64,000 nt of DNA from Rhizomys pruinosus (Eukaryota; Chordata; Mammalia; Rodentia; Spalacidae), in assembly GCA_009823505.1 (NCBI GenBank), contig VZQC01009557.1:9783-73782 (forward strand), in the 5' to 3' direction. Position numbers and translations under genes: made by a program. The notes below the pieces were generated by a model, which did not search any database, was not told the DNA's origin, and was given only the letters and a program-made list of their open reading frames with translations. Positions 1 through 10,582 of this stretch are shown in pieces. How positions within the stretch are numbered: the stretch's first letter is position 1; each line of letters starts with the position of its first letter.

Positions 1-251
1 ATAACCGACTAAGTCCAGTTACTTCTCCCTATATGAGCACAGGTGTGGGGCCATCCACCTGAGCATGCAAAACCTCCCAGTAGCATCCAGCTGGAGCCGC
101 TGCCAATAGCGACTCAGTTTGGGGAAGGGACTGGATGGAGATCACCTATCCCATCTATTCGAGGATTTTTGTCTGGCTTAATATTTTTTTACATTAAATA
201 TAGTTAATAAATTAACTTAATAATTCATTTTAAATTAAATCTGAAATCATT
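1..251. other. anonymous DNA at left edge
   Basis: I recognise nothing here. The first 150 bases are of mixed composition. From about 180 the sequence becomes AT-rich. Confidence 0.5.
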
Positions 252-345
252 ATCAGGTGTGGTGGTAGTACAGAGCACAGAAGGCTGACAGAGGAGAACT
301 GTGAGTTCAAGGCCAGCCTGGGCTTGAACTCAAAACCAAGAAAAA
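252..345 (+). repeat. B1 SINE, degraded and shortened
   Basis: It begins with a B1-like 'caggtgtggtggtagtac' and contains the hallmark 'gagttcaaggccagcctggg', then ends in an A-rich tail before a G-run. The middle is shortened against a usual B1 of about 140 bp, so it is old or internally deleted. Confidence 0.7.
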
Positions 346-357
346 AACGGGGGTGGG

Positions 358-560
358 GGGGAGCCTGGGAGATAGCTCAGAAGATAAACCGTCTCCCATG
401 CAAAACTGATGGCTTGAGTTCTATTCCCACAATCCATGCAAAGGTGGACAGAAAGAACAGGTTCCTCTGACCTCCATGCCACTGCCATGGCACATGCCCC
501 ACACATGCCCCCACATGTTGCAACACAAACATATAATAAATAGATAAAATTTTAAAAGAG
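358..560 (+). repeat. B2 SINE
   Basis: The tRNA-like head 'gggagatagctcagaagat' is followed by a B-box remnant 'gagttctattccc'. The body carries 'cctctgacctccatgcc' and the tail is 'aataaatagataaaat'. Boxes are mutated, so it is probably not transcribed. It lies directly behind the B1 at 252-345. Confidence 0.8.
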
Positions 561-1247
561 AAAGGAAAAATTATTGTTCAGCCATATAAAATATGTAACC
601 ATTAACTATATCAGTAAATATTTAATAAAATGGACTCTTATTATTTGTAAACTGGAGAAATGCTACAAAGTAAGTAAATTATAAGCCTTTAAAAATAAAA
701 GTATATTTTCACAATAAAATAGAGTGAACACCTCATTTCCAGTTTTAATAGTGATTAACACTGAATAGTAGGACTACAAAAAAGTGCTTCTTTTTTCTTG
801 CTTATACTATATTTCTGTATTTCTCTAGTAAGTATATATTTGATTTTATAATAAAATATGTTCTTGTATTTTGAAAGTACTAGATGCCCAAGTATGCACG
901 TCATAGATATGAAAAGTAACAATCTCAAATAACTAACATTTTTGTTTTCTCTATTTTGTGAAATTTAATTAAAAGTAGTAGGTAGACTGAACTAAACTTT
1001 TCACGACTTTCATTCTGTCAAACTAAATTGCTAAATAAAAACATCCAACTAGATATGGTGTCTGGAAACAATACCATTTAAAAACAGAAATTATCTGATA
1101 CTACTTCCCTTTGCGAGTGATCTGGAAAATGGCTGACATGCACAGCCCCAATCTTACCCTCTTCCTAGTTTTTCACGCTACATCCAAATGCTTCCGCAAT
1201 TGCTAATTTACAAGAGTTATCTCCAAATCCAAAAATCTCATAATTTG
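561..1247. other. AT-rich unique DNA
   Basis: No repeat family, ORF or RNA gene is recognised. Several AATAAA hexamers occur but are expected by chance at this composition. Confidence 0.5.
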
Positions 1248-1471
1248 GGGCCGGAGAGATGGCCTAGTGGTTAAGAGCCCCAACTGCTCTTACAGAGGAC
1301 ACAGGTTCGATCCCCAGCACCCACACGACTGCTGAGAGCTGTCTTTGACTCCAGTTCCAGGGGAATCCGACACCCTCTTCTGACCTCCGCCACATTGCAC
1401 AACACAGGTGCATAGACCTGCATGCAGACAGTACATTCATACACATAAAACATGAATAAAATTTAAAAAAG
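1248..1471 (+). repeat. B2 SINE, well preserved
   Basis: An intact Pol III A box ('tggcctagtgg' at 1260) and B box ('ggttcgatcc' at 1304) are visible. The body has the cricetid-looking 'ggggaatccgacaccctc', and the 3' end is 'aataaaatttaaaaaa'. Short ORFs on the minus strand here are only the reverse reading of the SINE. Confidence 0.92.
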
Positions 1472-1599
1472 CTCATAATTTTATTATTGTTTGTATAAAG
1501 ATCAATATATTTGAAATCTGCAAAAAGGAGATACCATCTACTAATTCTATTAGGCATTTTTAAAACTATCAAACCATTTCCAAATATGACTGCTTAGTT

Positions 1600-1693
1600 T
1601 GTACCCCCATCCCAGCCAGTGTCAGAGATGGAACACAGGGCTATATGCAGGCTAAGCATGCACTCTACCACGGAGCTGTTCCCCAGCCCATGA
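1600..1693 (-). repeat. ID / B4-type tRNA-Ala-derived SINE
   Basis: Read on the minus strand this gives the ID head 'tgggctggggaacagctccg' followed by 'tggtagagtgcatgcttagc' and a B-box remnant. It is the tRNA-Ala/BC1-related family. The A-rich tail is poorly kept. Confidence 0.7.
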
Positions 1694-2172
1694 TGGCTCG
1701 GCTTTATAAGCATTTACTATAAGGGAATCACAGAAAAATCTTTAGAGTCACAATTGAAAATAAAACTTTAGTTTGTGAGAAATCACAAATAATTGCCCCT
1801 ACCTCCTCTTTCCTCCTTGATTTTCTAGAACTGAGTTTCATAATCTTTTTTTTCTTTTCTAGATTACCATTAACCTGGTCATCAAAGGTGTTCTTCCCGT
1901 ACTGTTCAAAGCACCAAGAAGCTAGGATTGTTGTTCACCATTAGTTTTCCTTTACACAGAATAGAGTTACTTAATGATTTTAGGATGTTTTGGAATACTC
2001 AATGGCAATAAATAACCTCTAATGACATATGGGTCATAACTGAAAGGACCTAAAAATTATGACCTGACCAAATACTTCAAAGAATTACCCAGTGTTACTC
2101 ATCATGATCCCGAATGCAACTTCATGCATGCATGAATGCTGAAAAAACAGTAAAATTAAAAAAAAAAAACAA
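1694..2172. other. unique DNA
   Basis: AT-rich sequence with a polypyrimidine stretch at about 1845-1862. 'catgcatgcatgaatg' near 2125 is a tiny simple repeat. Nothing else is supported. Confidence 0.45.
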
Positions 2173-2175
2173 TAT

Positions 2176-2330
2176 TTTTAGAACCAGCAAGATGGCTCAG
2201 TGACTAAAGGTGCTTGCCAACTTGTGTTTGATCCTCAGGACCCACATGGTGTAAGGAGAGAATCAATCACCTCCTGCACGCTGTCTTCTCACCTCCACTC
2301 ATGCATTCTGTAATATTTTTTCTTGCTTAT
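2176..2330 (+). repeat. B2/B3-family SINE, diverged
   Basis: The head 'agcaagatggctcagtgac' and 'ggtgcttgccaactt' are tRNA-derived. 'atcctcaggacccacatgg' holds a decayed B box. The 3' portion is poorly matched, suggesting an older B3-like copy. Confidence 0.7.
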
Positions 2331-2409
2331 AATATTTCCATATTTATAAAATAAATATACCCTTGCTTTTATAAATAAAATAAAAATGTGATAAAACCAA
2401 AAAATATCC

Positions 2410-2455
2410 ATTAATATATGTATATGATATATATGCATATATCATATATATCAGA
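2410..2455. repeat. AT-rich simple repeat with palindromic core
   Basis: Alternating TA/TG steps surround 'gatatatatgcatatatc', which is nearly self-complementary. Confidence 0.7.
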
Positions 2456-3010
2456 AGCTAGGTTGATTGAAATCTAAATCTTAGCTTAGTCAATCAAGTG
2501 GGCAGCTTTTGTCTGGTCCTATGAAAGAGAAAACCCTGACAGTTCATTTCCTCTCTTGAACCACTGGTGCTCAATAACTGCTTGAATTTGCTTTAATTGA
2601 ATGATTTCACGGGAAACTATTAGAAGGTCATGGTGGTCTATGTTTACTCAAACAATGTTTCAACGTCTTTCTTAAGTTGTACCTCCATTCGACAGTATTC
2701 CTTTCCAACACAATTAAGCCCCCAAATCACTTTTTTTTTTTTTTTTNTCGTCTCCAGCTGTAGCATTAGAGGGGGCTTGTGCCTGACAGACATCATGCCA
2801 AAGTGCCTTCCATTCTACATATTGTCCCATACTTGTAGGACGGGACAGACCTTTGCTAACTACTGCCGTCGCAGTGTGTCATAGAATAACTGGCTTGTCG
2901 CATACTCAACTTGAGACACGTGGAAATTAGATTAACTCCATTTAGCAGGACTGAACCCGCAATTTTTTAAACTTGCTTGTGTTCTAGACAGGCTGATGAC
3001 AAAATGACTC
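2456..3010. other. anonymous DNA with a single n
   Basis: Contains a T-run at 2731-2746 ending in one ambiguous base at 2747, which may mark a sequence join. The 2748-2890 stretch is richer in CpG than the flanks. No gene is recognised. Confidence 0.4.
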
Positions 3011-3014
3011 ATCC

Positions 3015-3635
3015 CACACTGCAAAAGATACATACGCAATTCCAGGTTTTATTTCCAGCATCTTCACAATAGTGAAGAGAGCTGGAACCAACCCAAATGC
3101 CCCTCACAGACAAGTGGATGACAAAATGTGGTACATCTACACAATGCAGTATTATTCAGTGATAAAGAAAGATGACATCATGACCTTTGGAGGTAAATGG
3201 TTGGACCCTAAAAGCATTATGCTGAGTGGAATAACACAGTCCTAGAAAAATAAAGGACAAATGTTTTCATCATTTTTGGATGCTAACACCAATCCCCAGT
3301 TGAAGGAAAGGCAAGCTGAACAACATTTTGTTATATTTGTTTAATCTGAAAGCAACTATGTTTGTTATAATGTGAATCTCTTAACAGACTCTAGAATAGA
3401 CCTCCCACCTATTTTCAGACTCTGTAATATGGGTGGAAAGTATGCATTCATATTTTAGAGTAATATAAAATTAAAGGAGGAAAATGTGAATTCCTAAACA
3501 TAAAAGGCTGAGAGAAGATGCAGAGCGTTAATGGCAGAATGCATGATATGGAGTGGGGGAGGGGAGGAAAGGGGGATATGTCTAAGTTGAACTGAAAAAC
3601 GATGTCTGAAAGACCAAATATCAATAAGCAGGCTC
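3015..3635 (+). repeat. L1 3' end (ORF2 C-terminus and 3'UTR)
   Basis: From 3055 the DNA encodes the end of rodent L1 ORF2 ('cttcacaatagtgaagag', 'aaatgcccctcacagac', 'gtggtacatctacacaatg', 'aataacacagtcctag'). A 3'UTR follows with 'gaaagcaactatg', 'cctcccacctattttcagac' and the G-rich 'gtgggggaggggagg'. It is 5'-truncated and frame-disrupted. It belongs to the same 3'UTR type as 61350-61730. Confidence 0.9.
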
Positions 3636-3639
3636 GTCT

Positions 3640-5770
3640 TCTTATTACTAGAATTTATTCATATAACTGAGGACCTTGAATAAGCTCTGACTCACCCCAG
3701 TGCATCTGTGGTTGCCTTCTCGGGATACTAGCAAGGACTGCTGAGGCTTTCCACGAGGAGCCTACCGGTACAGACTGGTGTGGCTCTCGGTGCAGGGGCA
3801 GTCTGGTTGAGAGCTATTCGAGAATGATGATATATCTGGATAAGATTTAGTATCAGAAAAGCACAATATTTGTTTTCCTCGGTGCATAGGCACTTGGTCG
3901 AAAGTGTATACATCTTTTGTAGCACAGGAATCTCTTGCTCATGCCTTCCTCTAGAATTCCTCTCTCGCAGTATGGTTGTGTAATCATATAATGCCCACTT
4001 TGTTGCAATGGAATCTTACGCTTCAATCTGGCAGAGGGCTTTTGCTTGGATCTTCTCATTATCGTGGTAATAAGAGGTCCTTTATTAATATTTTTTGTAA
4101 AGATCATTTATTCTTTTCTCTCTTGTGATGTCGCTATCTATAACACTCTCTGTCTCTAGATTCTGTTATATCGCATCTGCTGTTTCCTCTGAGCGTTAGT
4201 GGTCTTTCGCCTTCGATACGTTTTATTCTATACACTTTTAGTGGTGAGTTTCGTAGTAATACCTAAGGTTTTAGAGCTCGTCCCATGGGCTGCCGCAGTA
4301 GGAAGTAGAGATGAGATACATGGTCAGGACATAGCGATTATAAAGAGGCTGCCAATAACTGCATCTCTTAGGCGAGAGAACCCAGCACTGTTTCCGATTC
4401 CTCTCAGATGTCAGAGAAAACGATATTCTCTCAGAACTACTATTAGAGACCAGTGCTATTAGAACACTGCGGCAGTTTTAGACGCAGAGTAGTCAGGGGA
4501 AAGTGGCCTTCATCAAGACCCCTCGGTCTGCACCTCCGGCGCATTGTCACAACAGCCGGATAGCGATCGTAAGAGGCTTATCACTGGCGGGAGACAAGTG
4601 GCATCTATGGTCATACATCACTACAACTTATAGATACAAATTGCAGATAACTAGTCTAGCACAGCTGACAAAGACGAAGCCCTCTCATCTAAGGACGGAC
4701 AGCATGGATTACTTCTGCACAGTATTTTAATTGTGCAAGAATGTGCAAAAAATCTATTGTGTTAATAAAGGAGAAAGCGCACATCCAGAACGTGGGGTCA
4801 TGAATGCATTCATGGACTTAATGATTAAGCACGTCTAGAGGGCTTGTGCCATGCTCTGGAATAGTGCACAGTCCGATGCCACCTCATTTTGCAACATACG
4901 TTTATTAAGGTAAGTTGGGTTAGTAGCGCGTGTTTAGAATACATTCATCTAATGCGTCATCAGTCTGAGAGTCATTTATCATATCTGAGTGCACAAGCTC
5001 AGATTCTTTGGTGTGCATTCCATATGCTCATAGTCATGGATGTCGCTTGCTTCATAAGACTCTAGATAGTCTCTACCTATTGTAGCTGGGAAATGAAGCG
5101 GTAGTATATGGGAAGGGCTAAATCAATTGTGCTCAGATGGCATTAAGTCGTGGTTCAGGGTCTAGGCAGCTATGTTCTTGGGTCATGTCCTGCTTCTTTT
5201 ATTCCAGACTTTCCACAAGTATAAGTTTAATGCATTTGAGAGGAAAAGTCATGTCTTTGATGGCAACTAAGGGCTTGAATCCTTAAAGTTATGATCTAGA
5301 TGACGAAAGCTCTTACGGAATGTATATTCAAGTTCTGCTCAAGAAAGATCAGCATAAATTGCAGCGTTAGCCAGCTAGTCATTTGTTCTGGATGTGCAGA
5401 GCATTAGAGCGTGGGCTTGAGTACTATTACGTGGTCTTACGGAATATATAGTGTTTGTGCAATAGGAAAGATATGTTTTATACTATACTTTGAAGAGGAG
5501 AATCTACGTCAGTGTGATTGTTGCCGGTGATGAGGTGTCCTGCGATCGGAGGTCAAAGCTAGCGCTCTACGTGGACTCAACACGCTATCGTACATATGCC
5601 GTGTGAGGATTAGGTCAGTGAGATGCTTTTAATAGATAATCTTTGAGTTGAGGATTTTGCGTTGAGTTGTTAGCGAACATGCTGATTGGCTCCTTATTTG
5701 CTTCTCCGTGCATATTGGAGTCATAACGCTTCTGTTTTTTGATTTGTATGTGTTTTTTGTGTGTGTTGTA
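3640..5770. other. anonymous CpG-retaining block
   Basis: About 2.1 kb with no recognisable SINE, L1 or coding exon. My hand count gives roughly 38 CpG in the first kb at about 43% GC, near random expectation and several-fold above bulk mammalian DNA. Only short ORFs occur. It could be an unpolished noisy stretch, foreign sequence or unmethylated DNA; see findings. Confidence 0.45.
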
Positions 5771-6328
5771 TGTCTGCTTTTTTTTGTCTTTTTGAGACAG
5801 GGTCTCCCTGTAGCCCCAGCTGTCCTGGAACTCACTCTGTAGACCAGGCTGGCCTTGAACTCACAAAGATCCGCCTGCCTCTGCCTCCCAAGTGCTAGGA
5901 TTAAAGGCATGCGCCACCACGCCCGGCTTTTTTTTTGTCTTTTCAGCTGTACTTTCATGCAAGTTATTCCCTCTAAATCCTCCAATATTTGCCTCAATAA
6001 CATATGCACTTTTAATTTACTTACAAGAGTGAAATATGGATGTTTCTTTTCCAACAGCTCAAGATTTTCCAATCTTGCATTTGAACTGTATTTCCTCTGA
6101 TAGTGACTTCTTCTTCTTTTTTCCCCTATAATCCACTTTTCACAGGATTTTTGGTTTTCCCCAAAGCTCACAGCATGACTTTATTTTTAAGCTGCTTTTT
6201 AAATTGTTTTCCTTTTTTTGAGGAATAATTGCTTCAGACCTCCTGAGCATGTCGAGTAACAGATATGATGCTACAAAAGTCTGGCTATTTCCTGTTCTTT
6301 TCCTTATTTCCCACACAGTAACAAACAT
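5629..6328 (-). pseudogene. possible ORF remnant joined to an antisense B1
   Basis: Two overlapping minus-strand frames, 6328 to 6140 (62 codons) and 6171 to about 5940, could be joined by a single frameshift near 6165 into about 130 lysine- and glutamate-rich codons. Downstream the second frame reads straight into the B1 at 5776-5930 and stops at 5629. I recognise no protein family. Purine-rich strands give such ORFs by chance, and no splice sites or start context help. This is a weak candidate for an old retropseudogene or exon fragment. Confidence 0.15.
5776..5932 (-). repeat. B1 SINE, full length
   Basis: Minus-strand B1, seen here as its complement: 'gagacagggtctccctgtag', 'ctggaactcactctgtagac', 'ccaagtgctaggattaaagg', then 'gccaccacgcccggc'. 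Both ends are present and the CpG-bearing terminus is kept, so it is fairly young. Confidence 0.95.
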
Positions 6329-6329
6329 A

Positions 6330-6900
6330 GGAATCCCTACCTTTCACTCTTTGTCAATTTCCAGACTTCATGGTTTGCTGTGAAAACACATAATGCTGAG
6401 GATTTTAGAACTGTCCTTTCAGATGCCTCCATTGAACCTGATAAACATGTATTAATTTCAGGTCACAGATGTTAGATGGTTTTTTAGGTAGCCTCTGCTT
6501 CTCTGCCATGCATCCCATAACATTATCCCTCTTCGTTCCCCTTGCACTCTGGCCTTGTTCATTTGGTTTGGTTGGGAATCACTATTCCTTCTGTGTTCCT
6601 GGCTGAACTTCTCTTTTCCGTTTTCTTTTCTGGGTGTTCCTTTTGAGGTCCTGAAATATTTCTTTCCTTGGAGCCTCCTTCATGTAATAAAGTAAGCGCT
6701 CTTGTCCAGCAATACTATTTCTGTCACCCAAGGAAGCTCAATATATGTAAGTATAAAAGAGAAGTTATAAGAAACCTCCCTGTGAATGGATGGTTTCCTG
6801 GGCTCTGGGGCCAGGAAGAGAGAGCACCAGTGCCCTTGGGGAGCCCTGAATCAATGAAAAAGCAGCCTCTGCAGTGCTGGCCCTGAAGAGGAAATCCTTG
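6330..6900. other. unique DNA
   Basis: Pyrimidine-rich clean sequence with no repeat or gene I can name. A 72-codon ORF at 6668-6886 has no recognisable features. Confidence 0.45.
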
Positions 6901-6904
6901 AAGC

Positions 6905-6925
6905 GGGGGGGGGGGGGGGGGGGGG
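6905..6925 (+). repeat. poly(G) tract, 21 bp
   Basis: An uninterrupted run of 21 G. Long homopolymers of this kind can form quadruplexes and are length-unstable. The exact length is uncertain in long-read data. Confidence 0.85.
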
Positions 6926-7020
6926 CACAGCTCACTCCCACTTACACGGTTTCAAGCTCAAGACTTGTAGAAAAAGCATGTTCCTGTCTTTGGAAAGGCT
7001 TTCCACAAGATACAAGTTTG

Positions 7021-7102
7021 TGTGAGTGCGCGCGTGCGCACAGTGTGTGTCTGTGTGTCTGTGTGTGTGTGCCATGTGTGTGTGCATGTGTGGTGTGTGA
7101 AC
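7021..7102 (+). repeat. imperfect (GT)n / (GC)n microsatellite
   Basis: Alternating purine-pyrimidine tract with 'gcgcgcgtgcgca' followed by interrupted GT repeats. It is a typical Z-DNA-prone composition. Confidence 0.85.
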
Positions 7103-7950
7103 CTAATCACTACCTTCACTCCAAGCCTAGCAAGGAGCCAGCACCCTCACCTGGCTAGGTTGCATGCTGTTTTTTCCTCATGATAGATACTCTTAATATT
7201 TCCACCTGCTGCCTCCTCCCCATCTCTCTGCAGGAACACTTCCTGCACTGATGTTTCCTTCTGCCCTGCAGGCCTCCAAGTTTCCCTAGAGTGCTCTTGT
7301 ACCTGTCCGGCCTTTCCCTCATCAAAGCGGATTCTACATTTGTAGTCAAACCGCATCTCCTTTCATCTTAAAGTCACAGCCTTCTCCCTAGCCACTCATT
7401 TCCCCATCTTAGCCTAACAATTCACTTGAAAATTCCTGTAACCCTTTCATATTGCCAGAGAAAAGCAGTGCATTATTGTTGAAACAAGAGTCAGCGACAA
7501 AGGGATGGAGTAAGAAAATGATAATAAATCCCCACAAAGTGGTTTGTACAAGGGCACAATGCAATGAATTACTATAGAACCAGAAAATAGTAAGTGCATA
7601 GCATGCGTGTGTTAGGAACAATTCTTAACAACAAACAATACATGCTTGTAGCCACTGCATCTATGACAATAGTTTCAAAAATGCAGCTTCAACTTTTCTA
7701 AATTCCGTTTGACCAAGATGAACAATTTACTATCCTGCCACTTCCTCTGGTACATTCATATATCTACTTCTCGTTGGCAACATTCTCTTGAAATAAATGC
7801 TCTGGCTGTAAAACTTAAGGCTTCTTACTTGACAGTAAACTGAACCACAAAACGTTACACATTTGTCGTCACACAACCCTGACCTGAAATGCCCACTATG
7901 AACTATAATGAGAGAAATAATTACCATGGCATGAGTGCCCACTCTGTCCA
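7103..7950. other. unique DNA
   Basis: Clean low-CpG sequence. ORFs at 7147-7356, 7409-7621 and 7730-7960 (minus) are short and unlike any family I know. No regulatory signal is supported. Confidence 0.45.
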
Positions 7951-7954
7951 TGTT

Positions 7955-8085
7955 TTCCAAATAATTTATGTGCTTTGTTCACTTTATTCTCATTATCACC
8001 TCTGGAAGAATGTGCTATTTCAAAGAGGGAAACTGAGCTCCCTAAACTTTAGCTAAATTCACAGCAATACAAAGCTAATTCATTT
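7955..8085 (+). repeat. MIR SINE fragment
   Basis: Matches the MIR core from memory: 'tgtgctttgttcactttatt', 'ctcattatcacc', then 'agggaaactgagctcc' and 'cacagcaatacaaagctaa', echoing the family's 'ggaaactgaggctc...cacacagctag'. It is an ancient element, so the locus is old eutherian DNA. Confidence 0.6.
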
Positions 8086-8119
8086 CACACTTTTTTGTAC
8101 TTCTGCTTAGCCGTTACTC

Positions 8120-8330
8120 TCTCTGCTTTATATTAATTAGATTGAAATGTGTGCATGCATTTAGCAAGGATTTTTCCAACTTGAATCAACCTGAGTTAAC
8201 ACAAAACTCTTAATTAACCTTAATTAACCTCATCTAGATAATGCTTCACAGGCGTTCATGACGCTAACCTAGTCTAGATAATCCTTCACATGTGTAGCTG
8301 GAGCTTTGTCAAGATCTAGGGATACTAGAT
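8120..8330. repeat. old rodent repeat with a 40-bp direct duplication
   Basis: 'aacctcatctagataatgc' at 8226 recurs as 'aacctagtctagataatcc' at 8266, and 'ttaattaacc' is doubled just before. The motif resembles a widespread rodent medium-reiterated repeat I cannot name with certainty. Confidence 0.4.
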
Positions 8331-8690
8331 CACTTGGTTGACTGGACCCTGAAGTTACCAAGAAGAGTGATAAGAGATGAGTCCTAGAGGCCTCGTCAGT
8401 ACAGACTTCTCTAGGAATGATGGAATATTACAAATGTAGGCAATAGCAGTGGTTCAACACTCCATACATATACTAAAAAGCATTGGATTAATTGTACCAG
8501 TAAATAGGCAACATACATGGCATAGAATAATCACAAACAGAAACGACCATAAAGGCACAGTCAAAAAATACCTTTGGAGACTCACAGGGGGTCCCGAGAG
8601 GATAGGGGTGAGTAGTAGCCTCTAGAAGTTGGAACCATTGTAATTTCTACACATTTTTGAAAAGGAAAGTAGTTTATCACAAAGATGAGA
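8331..8690. other. unique DNA
   Basis: Nothing recognised. 'cacagggggtcccgagagg' near 8584 is a small GC-rich island. Confidence 0.4.
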
Positions 8691-8694
8691 ATGC

Positions 8695-9030
8695 TACTGA
8701 GGTGTGCAATAGATTATGGTTAGTAATGACTGAAAACTTGACAGGATCTAGATTTACCTGGTTCCAGGCAGATTCGTGAAGGGTTATCCAACTTATGTGA
8801 GTTGAAGGGGGAAGGCCAATCTTTAACTGTGAGTGACACCATTGAATGGACGGAATGAAACAGAGAAACTAAGTTAAGCACTGGTAATCATTGCTTCCTG
8901 CTTCCCGACCCGTGACTCGTGACCAGCTGCCTCAGAATAAACCAGTTCTGCTTGAAGTTGTTTTTTTGTCAGTATTCTTATCATCCCAGCAATAGGAAAG
9001 GTAGCTAAGGAGGCTATTACAGAGTTTCAC
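8695..9030 (+). repeat. rodent medium-reiterated repeat, diverged
   Basis: 'cttcctgcttcccgacccg', 'gaccagctgcctcagaataa' and 'ttttgtcagtattctta' followed by 'agcaataggaaaggtagc' match the end of a common rodent repeat that carries a polyadenylation-like 'aataaacc'. Better copies lie at 47340-47760 and 49830-50260. The family name (RMER-like) is from memory. Confidence 0.45.
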
Positions 9031-9690
9031 AGCTGCTCACACACAGACAATATGTGTCTAAATTTGGTTAAATTCTATTACATGAAATACCCAAGAACTC
9101 AATAAAACCATTAAACCTATTTCTCGCATGCTGTTCTGGGGCTTTTTTTTTCCTAGCTATGATATAATTTTCATGGTCATTTCTATAAGAAACTGTAGAA
9201 TACATTCCTGATTTGTCATGAACTATCTTGAATTGATGATTATTATTTACGTACATAATGTTCAATTATTTTCATTTTCTTTACAAGTTGCAACCCACAA
9301 TAATATTTTGTATTTACTCTTCCATTTCCCAAAATATTAGGGCTTACTATTTCTTATTGTAGGTCTAATTTATGTCTGATATCACAACACTTGAGCCTGA
9401 AAAACTCCAGATTTTTGGTAGTATGACTCTGTAGGCAACCACTGATCTCATTCCTTGTTTACCTGAAAATATTTTTACATAATTAAATGACCTGTTGGTT
9501 GGTTTGTATTAGTTTTGGCCAGTCGAGTTTTCCGTGCGCTAAACGATATACACAAGTGAAGAAGATAGAACACAAACTCACGAAAGTTGAATATTATAAC
9601 AGCCGTAGATTTAGTGGTCATTGTTCGCAGACCAAAAACATCTTCCCCAACTAATACTAAAAAATAGGTAACGCGATTTTTAATTCCTCC
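9031..9690. other. AT-rich unique DNA
   Basis: No gene or repeat recognised. 9520-9660 has several CpGs, unlike the surrounding AT-rich sequence. Confidence 0.4.
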
Positions 9691-9835
9691 CCCTTCTTTT
9701 TTCCGTTCCCCCCTTCCTTCTCCTCCTTTTTTCCCCCCCCCTCTCTTCTTCTCCCCCCCCCCTTTTCTACTTCCTATGTTTCCTGTTTTTCCTCTTATTC
9801 CCTCTCTATTAGCTTCATTTTTTAATGCTCCCTGT
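9688..9835. repeat. polypyrimidine tract
   Basis: About 150 bases almost entirely C and T, with C-runs at about 9732-9740 and 9754-9763. Mirror-like CT tracts can adopt triplex structure and are error-prone in assembly. Confidence 0.7.
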
Positions 9836-10405
9836 CTTACTTCTTAGACATTGGCATTTGTGTCACTATTTTTTTGGCACCTACCTGTCCCATGAGGTCT
9901 TTGGACACTTTGTACTCCAGCTCTCAGAGCTCTGTGATTTAGTGAAAGTTGTCATGAGAAGGGATTGCTAGACTCCGTCAGATCCAAATATAACAGAGCC
10001 TGTCTTTCTATAGCTGGGGCCTCTCCTCTGGGCCACCTAAGCACATGAACAGCCTTAGGACTCTCTCCTCTTCCTCAACTTGCCCTACTGATTTTTAGTA
10101 CTTTAAGACTTTTTTTTGTGTTTGCAGCTCTTCAATGCCTTTAAGAGAGTTTAAGTTACTTTAATTTGCTTGTATATCTGGATTTTTTAATGCATGAATG
10201 AAGACACTGTGCTCTGTTTTCTCACTGGAAGTAGAATGTGGAGAACACCAGTTGTTTCCAACTAGCAACAGTCATCAGGAACTGCCAGTGACAGTAGTGG
10301 ATGAAGACAGTGATCACAGAAGAGTTAGAGAGGGAAGCACAACTGCCAGACACAAGTCACCTGCGAAGCCTGATCTTACAATATATAAGAAACATTTTAG
10401 TAAAA
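9836..10405. other. unique DNA
   Basis: No exon is supported. The ORF at 10198-10446 runs into the B1 that follows and looks like chance. Confidence 0.4.
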
Positions 10406-10407
10406 GT

Positions 10408-10582
10408 ACATCCCAGATGGTTGGGGATGGTGATGCATGCCTTTAATCCCACATTCTGGAGGCAGATGGAAAGGGATCTCTGTGAATTCACGGCTGGCTC
10501 AGTCCACCATGTTGAGTTTCCAGGCCAGCTTGGGGCTACAGGAGACCCTCATCCCAAACACGCAACAACAACAACAAAAACC
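10408..10582 (+). repeat. B1 SINE
   Basis: 'ggtgatgcatgcctttaatc', 'cacattctggaggcagatgg' and 'ccaggccagcttggggctac' are B1 landmarks, with an (ACA)n-rich tail to 10582. It is moderately diverged, with a substituted middle section. Confidence 0.88.
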
